Shown: one piece after another, positions 19,040-23,896 of the stretch
Position numbering within the stretch: the first letter of the stretch is position 1
Layout: the number at the start of each line of letters is the position of its first letter
NCBI GenBank assembly: GCA_001430745.1
Contig: KQ482038.1
Location: forward strand, 37,355-61,250
Direction of reading: 5' to 3'
DNA: 23,896 bases
Source: Auxenochlorella pyrenoidosa
Taxonomy: Eukaryota; Chlorophyta; Trebouxiophyceae; Chlorellales; Chlorellaceae
Program-made: the position numbers and the translations under genes
Notes under the pieces: generated by a model
The model's database searches: none
Seen by the model: the letters and a program-made list of their open reading frames with translations, nothing else
What the model was told of the DNA's origin: nothing

Positions 19040-21473
19040 TCACGGGCCCAGCTGCTTCTGCCGGGCGGCCAGGTCCAGGCTGCGGGCGCTGAGGTACGCA
19101 GCCTTGGCCTCGCGCCACTGCAGGCAGCAGGCGCAGCAGGACTTCTGTTAGATGGGTGGGCGTTTCGCGATGTCAGCAGCAGGCTAGCCGGCGCCGCTTG
19201 CACAGCAGCGCCGCTGGCCCCCAACTGGCAGCGCTGCAGCGGGGGGTGAGGACAGCGGCAGGAGGCCATCCAGCAAGGTGCTCCGTTCAGCTCAGGGCAG
19301 GGCGGCTTCTCTATGCAGTGCCGTCACTCTTGTGTGCGGTACTGCCAGCTGCCTGGTTCTGTTCCGCATGTTTTGTTGCGGTCTGACAGACTTTAAGCCA
19401 AAACAAGCAAGCTAGCAAGCAAGCCTTGCCTTGGAGGTGCGGTCGGTGAAGGGGGTGTCGTTGAAGCGGGCATAGCGCGAGCCGCCGGCCAGGGAGGCTG
19501 CACGGAAGAGAGGGTTGAGGGGATCGAGCGCAGGGCACAAGAGGGGGCAGGGCTGTACAGCCCCAAGGGCCGGGCACGGCGCACTGCAGGCAGCAGTGCA
19601 GGCTGACAGCAGCGCCCAGGCATGAGCCAAGGGGTTCCGGATGGGCGCGCCAGGCAGGCATGCGGGCACCCAAACCAAGTGCGCACTGGCATGCTGCTGC
19701 ACTGCCAGCCTGCCAGCCCAAGAGGGCCCAGGGCAGGGCAGCCACACCTGACAGCTCCATGTCTGACAGGCGGCGGCAGGCGCGGCGGGTGGCAAGCGCC
19801 ACCAGAGCGGACAGCCTGCAGGTGAGGGCAGCCCGCAGCAGCCGATGCTTGAAATGCTCGGATGTTGCAGGGCAGAGGATAACAGCGGTGGGCAGGAGTC
19901 GGAAATGCACCAGGAATGCTGCTGCTGCCGTGTCTGCATGCATCGGTGCCTGCGGCGGGTGTGCACGCTGCAAGGGGCCCCTCCCTGCGCCATGCACCTC
20001 CCTCCTCCCCAGCACCAGCAGCCCCACTCCCTCCCCCACTCCGTTCGAGACAAGAATGCTTGCATCCAGTGTGCCAACTTGGCGGGCAGGCACACTCACA
20101 GCCACAGCCCAGCCTCCGCCCAGGCCAGCGCCCAGACGGCGGTGCGGGCGCCCTGGTGCGGCACGCCTGCATGATCGGCCCGCACGCCGTAGGCGATGGC
20201 GATGGCGGCAGCAGTGAGCCACCAGGCGGCTGCCAGGCCGGCGATGCAGAGGTCAAGCGCGGCGCAGCAGCGTCCGGAGCTGGGCCCGCCGCGGGAGAAG
20301 CACTGCGGGCGAGGGAAGGCAGGTGGGGGAGGGTGGGAGGCGCGCCAGGCGGCGTGGGATGCAGCACTGCTCCGCTCTCAAGCCACGTGCTCGGGCTATC
20401 TGCAAACCTAGAAACGAGGGTGTCTGCAGGCGCCAGACGGCGCCCTGTGTCGGGCTGTCACCTGCGTGAGCATTGCTGCCGTCGAGGCCGCCAGCCCCAC
20501 CGCCACCACCACGTATGCAAACGCGCACAGGTTGGCTCTGCAGGGCCATGCCAGGGAGGGATGTGATGGCAGGCTAATGGGGCATCTGGCAGCTCTGCAT
20601 GGCGCGCCTGCAGGCGCTCACGTGGCGACCATTAGCGGACAGGGCAGGCAGCTGAGTTGTCCGTGCGAGGGCGGGGCAAGCCCACAGCTCCCGCAGCATG
20701 CGATCGGCAGATGGAAGCCGGGGCAGCACCCACCCGCCGGGCGTCATGAGGCACACGTTCTGCGCCGATGTGTGGCTCCACGAGCTGCGGGGGGGCAGCG
20801 CCAGCAGGAGGCCGCAGGGGAAGGTCAGCGGGGCACAGGGCCTGCCCCTGACTTGTCCCAGTGTGCTGCACCGCCATTCATGGCTGTTTCGCTGCAGCAT
20901 GGTCTGCAGGTGGGAGCGCCCCTAAGGTTGCGAGGAGCCGCCTGAGTGCAGCCAGAGAGCTACAGCTCCAGCGCGCTACACTAGCTCGTGCAGGCCTAGG
21001 CGGGAGCAAGGGTGCGCCGCCAGCCGGGCCCGGGGGGCCCGCCTTGCCCAGACGCTTGCCTGGGCGCCCAGTGCCAGTCCCCAACAAAGGTCCAAAGGCC
21101 CTGCCGCACCACCACCGCGATCGCAACGGCGGCCCCAATCTGTTCCAAGGCAGTTTGGACAAGGGCAGTGAGCATTCTGCGCAGGTTGCGGAGCGGGGCC
21201 GCTGTTTGACGAAGCTGGCAAAACAGCGGCAGCGGCAGTGGCGGCAGGGGTGAGATCGTGCTTTCGAACTGTGCATGCTGCCCCCAGATGCTGTGGTGTG
21301 CGTGCATGCGAGCTAAGCATCTGCTGGAGGCTTCTACAGCGGCGGGCGCCGGCGGCTGCCTGGCCAGCTCCCAGCCCGCGTGCCGAGGGGCTCACGCCGG
21401 CAGGCGGGCGTAGTCTCACCTGGAGGAGGGCCAGAACCACTGCCAGCGCACCCAGGGGCCCGCGGCCGAGCAT
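19040..21473 (-). CDS. Four-helix membrane protein, MARVEL-like topology
   Basis: Probable membrane-organising or trafficking protein of unknown function. Exons (minus): 21473-21420, 21139-21060, 20784-20734, 20537-20462, 20302-20100, 19815-19748, 19497-19430, 19117-19040. They total 678 nt, 225 aa plus TGA, all in phase. The start has a strong GCCACC|ATG context. Hydrophobic helices: residues ~7-29 (spanning the exon 1-2 join), ~67-88 (LCAFAYVVVAVGLAASTAAM), ~108-132, and ~150-172 (TAVWALAWAEAGLWLLSALV). The loop between helices 1 and 2 contains TFVGDWHWAP and two cysteines or more follow. The C-terminal tail is hydrophilic (FNDTPFTDRTSKWREAKAAY). Four helices with short termini match MARVEL proteins, but I see no diagnostic motif. 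Exon 2 could instead start at 21214, same phase, adding 25 residues; I prefer 21139 because it makes helix 1 continuous. Introns 2 and 7 use GC donors. Confidence 0.75.
19118..19429 (-). other. GC-AG intron in the MARVEL-like gene
   Basis: The donor is AAG|GCAAGG at 19430/19429 and the acceptor CTGCAG|TGGCG at 19118/19117, phase 0. It links the cytosolic tail to the last exon. The 28-nt repeat at 19385-19412 lies 17 nt from the donor. Support is phase and splice-site quality only, since the family is not recognised. Confidence 0.65.
19385..19412. repeat. 28-nt dispersed repeat, copy B
   Basis: It matches 4252-4279 with a single mismatch (a19400 versus c4267). It lies in GC-AG intron 19118-19429 of the MARVEL-like gene, followed by further gcaagc repeats up to the donor. 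Confidence 0.8.
20785..21059 (-). other. GC-AG intron in the MARVEL-like gene
   Basis: The donor is CCAG|GCAAGC at 21060/21059 and the acceptor CCCCGCAG|CTCG at 20785/20784, phase 2. The acceptor has a run of seven C before it. The donor is identical at six intron positions to two GC donors in the exostosin gene. Confidence 0.7.
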
Positions 21474-21813
21474 GGTGGCGGGTTTGAGTGTTGACGCTTG
21501 AGCAAAGGGCAGGAGACCGGCTAGGAGGCCCCAGATTTTACGGAGGGATCGTTTATAGCAGCATAAAGCGGGGAATGCCCTCGTAGAAGCCTTCCCCCAG
21601 AGCCTGCTGCGCTTGCTGGGGTTTGCTGCCCGAGCGCATCTGCAGTCAGCGGTCCCTAACACCTGCTATTAACCCTGCCTCTAGCGCCCCAAGCGCGAGG
21701 CGTTGCATACTTGTCGCCGCTGCTTGCTTTCGAGCTGGCCATTTCGCAATTCGTCCGTCTCAGCGCCCCAGGCCTCGTGCGCGCCTTCACCGGTACAGAC
21801 ACGGACCCCGAGC
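21474..21813. promoter_or_regulatory. Divergent promoter of the MARVEL-like and PP2C genes
   Basis: About 340 bases separate the two start codons. A TATAAAC lies on the minus strand at 21557-21551, 78 nt before the MARVEL-like ATG, a plausible TATA box. For the PP2C gene I see only a weak cataaag near 21561. The PP2C 5' end could begin earlier than drawn. Confidence 0.45.
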
Positions 21814-23656
21814 ATGCCCTGCCCGGGCAGGCTCGTCACTCGGTGCGTGTGCTGTCGTGCCGGAACGCCAGCCCCCCGGCCCTGGCTGCTGCGTTGCCCC
21901 GGCCCCTGCTGCCGAGCCCTGCCCCACTGCTGCGTGTCGAATCGGATTTCCTCAGCCCCTGACAAGGCCCGCTCACCCCTTGCCCGGCACAGGCGTCACG
22001 ACCTGAGCTCAGCTTCCCAAGGCTGCAGCACTCCCCGCACCCCTCGCTCCCCGTCGGCCGCCGTCACATGCACCGCATCCTCGCCCCGGCTGCCCCGGAG
22101 GCGGTGGGGCAGCACCCCGCACGCCGCGTCGCTGGCGGCGGCAGAGCCGACCGCGCCGCTTACGCCGCCCAGCGCTGATCGCGCCACGCTGCCCGCTGCC
22201 GCGGGTGGCAGCCTAGATGGACAGCCCCCGGCAGCGGTAAAGCCGCTGTACGACTGCGTGGACGTCATCACCCAGGTGGGGGGCGCAGGCGGGGCGCAGG
22301 CGGGGCGCCAGCTTAAGCCTTCCCAGCGGTACCGCGCCTCCCGGACAGCACCCCCCACCCCGCCCCACCCCATCCCTGACCCACCCCCCGCAGTCGCTGG
22401 CCGTCAACCTCACGCTAGAGGAGTACAAGCAGCTGTCTGGCGCCAGCCTGCAGGGACAGGTGGCCCCGGGGGGCGCCCCGCCGGCGCTGGCCGGCGCCGC
22501 CGCCGCCGCCGCGCCCGGCTCTGCCCTGTCGCACCTCACCCTCACCTCTGCCGACCTCGACTCCATGGGCCTCTGCAACCACTGCCGCTACCCATGCTAC
22601 CTGAGGTGCGGCGGCGCCCGCTGCTGCTGCCGTGCTGGGCAGCGCCTGCGCGCTGCAGCCCTGATACCTGGCTCGACCACCCGCCGCCGCTGTGTGCTGC
22701 CCCTGCTGCCGTGCACGCCTGCGCTGCCGCTGCTGTGTGCTGCCCCTGCTGCCATGCACGCCTGCACTGCCGCCGCTGCATGCTGCCTTTGCTGCCGTGC
22801 ACGCCTGCCCTGCCGCTGCGCCCCTCAGAAAACAGACTGCGCTCACGCTCCCGCCCGCACTCCCCGATCTGCCCCTTCTGCCGTGCAGCGGCATGCCCGC
22901 CTGTGAGGCCAGCCACTACCTGCAGATGTGGGATGCCGACGCGCCCATGAAGCCGAGTGGCTTTGACTCGGCGGCCAGGCTGCGCCTGAGCGGCGTGGCG
23001 GGTGAGGCCCGCGGGGTGGGGGTGGGGGGCTGCCTGCCTGCCTGCCTGCCTGCCCCGGGACTTGCTGCCTTGTGCTGCCTGGCTGGCTGCACAGCATGCA
23101 CAACTCAGGCGCAGACCCGCCGCTTGTTCCTTGGCACCCGCCTGCCCTGCATCTGGCCTTCAACCCCCAATTCCACCCCCTCAACCCCTCCCACAAACCC
23201 CTGAAGTCTCCAATAGGCGCCTAGCACCACCCCTTGAACACACCCTCAACCCCTCCCGCCCGCCCCCTCTGCTCCCCGCCCCGCAGATATTGCCGCCGTG
23301 TCCACCGGCGGCCGCGCCAACGGCCGCTGGAAGCCCGACAACCAGGATGCCTTCCTGGTGCAGCCCACCGCGGCAGACCCCGACGCCGAGCAGCCGCGCG
23401 CCGCCGCCATCGGCGTGTTTGACGGCCACGGCCGGCTGGGCGCCAGCGCCGTCGCCATCGTGCGCGGCGCCATGGCAGACCGCCTGGCTGCTCTGCGGGC
23501 AGAGGAGGCGGCGGCTGCGGCGGCCGCAGGCGTCGAGGGCGCCGCCGCGCTGCTCGACGGCTGCTTCTCCGCGGCAGAGGCTGCGATGGAGTGCAGTGGG
23601 CGCGACTTCTCCAAGAGCGGGTGCACCGCGGTGCTGGCGCTACTCGACCATGACAG
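21814..23656 (+). CDS. PP2C-type Ser/Thr protein phosphatase, N-terminal part, runs off window
   Basis: Metal-dependent (PPM) Ser/Thr phosphatase; the window holds its N-terminal region and the first third of the catalytic domain. Firm exons: first exon ending 22275, then 22394-22605, 22889-23001 and 23287-23656; the last ends at a GT donor and the rest lies beyond the window. Phases agree. The catalytic part shows NGRWKPDNQDAFLV, IGVFDGHGRLG (the metal-binding DGHG motif) and KSGCTAVLALLDHD (the SG-TA motif). Upstream is an extension with a Cys/His cluster (LCNHCRYPCYLR) and ASHYLQMWDADAPMKPSGFD. The start is uncertain. ATG 21814 is in frame with 22275, either unspliced or through an optional intron 21843-21992 (CG|GTGCGT to CACAG|GCG); both keep frame because the intron is 150 nt. 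Plants fuse related PP2C domains to cyclic-nucleotide-binding and kinase domains; whether that holds here cannot be seen. Confidence 0.85.
22693..22819 (+). repeat. ~43-nt tandem repeat, three copies, in a PP2C intron
   Basis: Units contain ctgctgccgtgcacgcctgc or close variants at ~22704, ~22747 and ~22790. They lie in intron 22606-22888 and partly resemble the acceptor edge of the next exon (tctgccgtgcag|cggcatgc). Confidence 0.75.
23031..23054 (+). repeat. (TGCC)6 microsatellite
   Basis: Six perfect tgcc units lie in PP2C intron 23002-23286. Apart from this and a C-rich end the intron shows nothing recognisable. Confidence 0.9.
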
Positions 23657-23896
23657 GTGGGCATGCCTGCTTGCTTGCTGTGCCGCTTGCTCGCTTGCTC
23701 GCTTTGCTGCTTGCCGGGCCGCGCAGCTGTCCCGTTTTGCCGCCCTCTGGCTTCTGCTGCGCTCTGGCAAGGGGCGAGCCGGCGGGCGTGCCTGCCATGG
23801 GCACGCACCTCACGGTTGCAGGCAGGGTGCGCAGTCGCGCGGAAAATGCCGCCTGGCTGCCCCACCTGCCTCATCTCAAACCCTCAACCCCCACAT

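Noticed and set aside
21139..21214. An alternative exon 2 start at 21214 in the MARVEL-like gene
   Set aside because: It is in phase and has a fair acceptor, but it inserts a polar stretch inside the first membrane helix. I kept 21139, without certainty.
23822..23896. A next PP2C exon at the right edge
   Set aside because: An acceptor (GGTTGCAG|GCAG) exists, but the translation lacks the expected ANVGDSR-type motif, so the next exon probably lies outside.

Overview
The window is a GC-rich, intron-dense stretch of eukaryotic nuclear DNA. The gene style suggests a green alga, most likely a trebouxiophyte related to Chlorella or Coccomyxa. The reasons are short exons, introns of mostly 100-500 nt, GT-AG borders with GC-rich flanks, alanine- and glycine-rich proteins, and an EGF-bearing exostosin of the kind green algae carry in numbers. 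The genus is inference. There are no bacterial operons, rRNA, tRNA or CRISPR, and no transposon that I can support. I built the gene models by hand, joining exons by splice sites, reading phase and family motifs.

Layout. (1) 59-8215, minus: an exostosin-family (GT47) glycosyltransferase with a type II signal anchor and EGF-like modules; 22 exons are in the window and the 3' end lies outside it. (2) 8518-11920, minus: an unrecognised low-complexity protein with two ubiquitin-interacting-type (MIU/UIM-like) helices; its first exon is tentative. (3) 12881-18199, plus: a complete 14-exon G-patch and KOW spliceosomal protein of the GPKOW/MOS2 family, about 535 aa. (4) 19040-21473, minus: a four-helix membrane protein with MARVEL-like topology, 8 exons, about 225 aa. 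(5) 21814 to the right edge, plus: the N-terminal part of a PP2C-type phosphatase, cut off by the window. The genes look like unrelated housekeeping neighbours, in arrangement minus, minus, plus, minus, plus. Two divergent promoter regions (11921-12880 and 21474-21813) and one convergent 3' region (18200-19039) lie between them.

The unusual content is in gene structure, not gene function. First, six of 47 well-supported introns begin with GC instead of GT, about 13 percent, far above the roughly 1 percent usual in plants. Four of these joins are fixed by conserved protein motifs. Second, exon edges with their splice sites, and one stop codon, are repeatedly tandem-duplicated into the adjoining intron or 3' UTR. 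I see five clear splice-border cases, one stop-codon case and one weak case. This looks like intron growth by local tandem duplication. Third, a 28-nt sequence is shared by GC-AG introns of two unrelated genes. I did not find a new defence, metabolic or mobile system.
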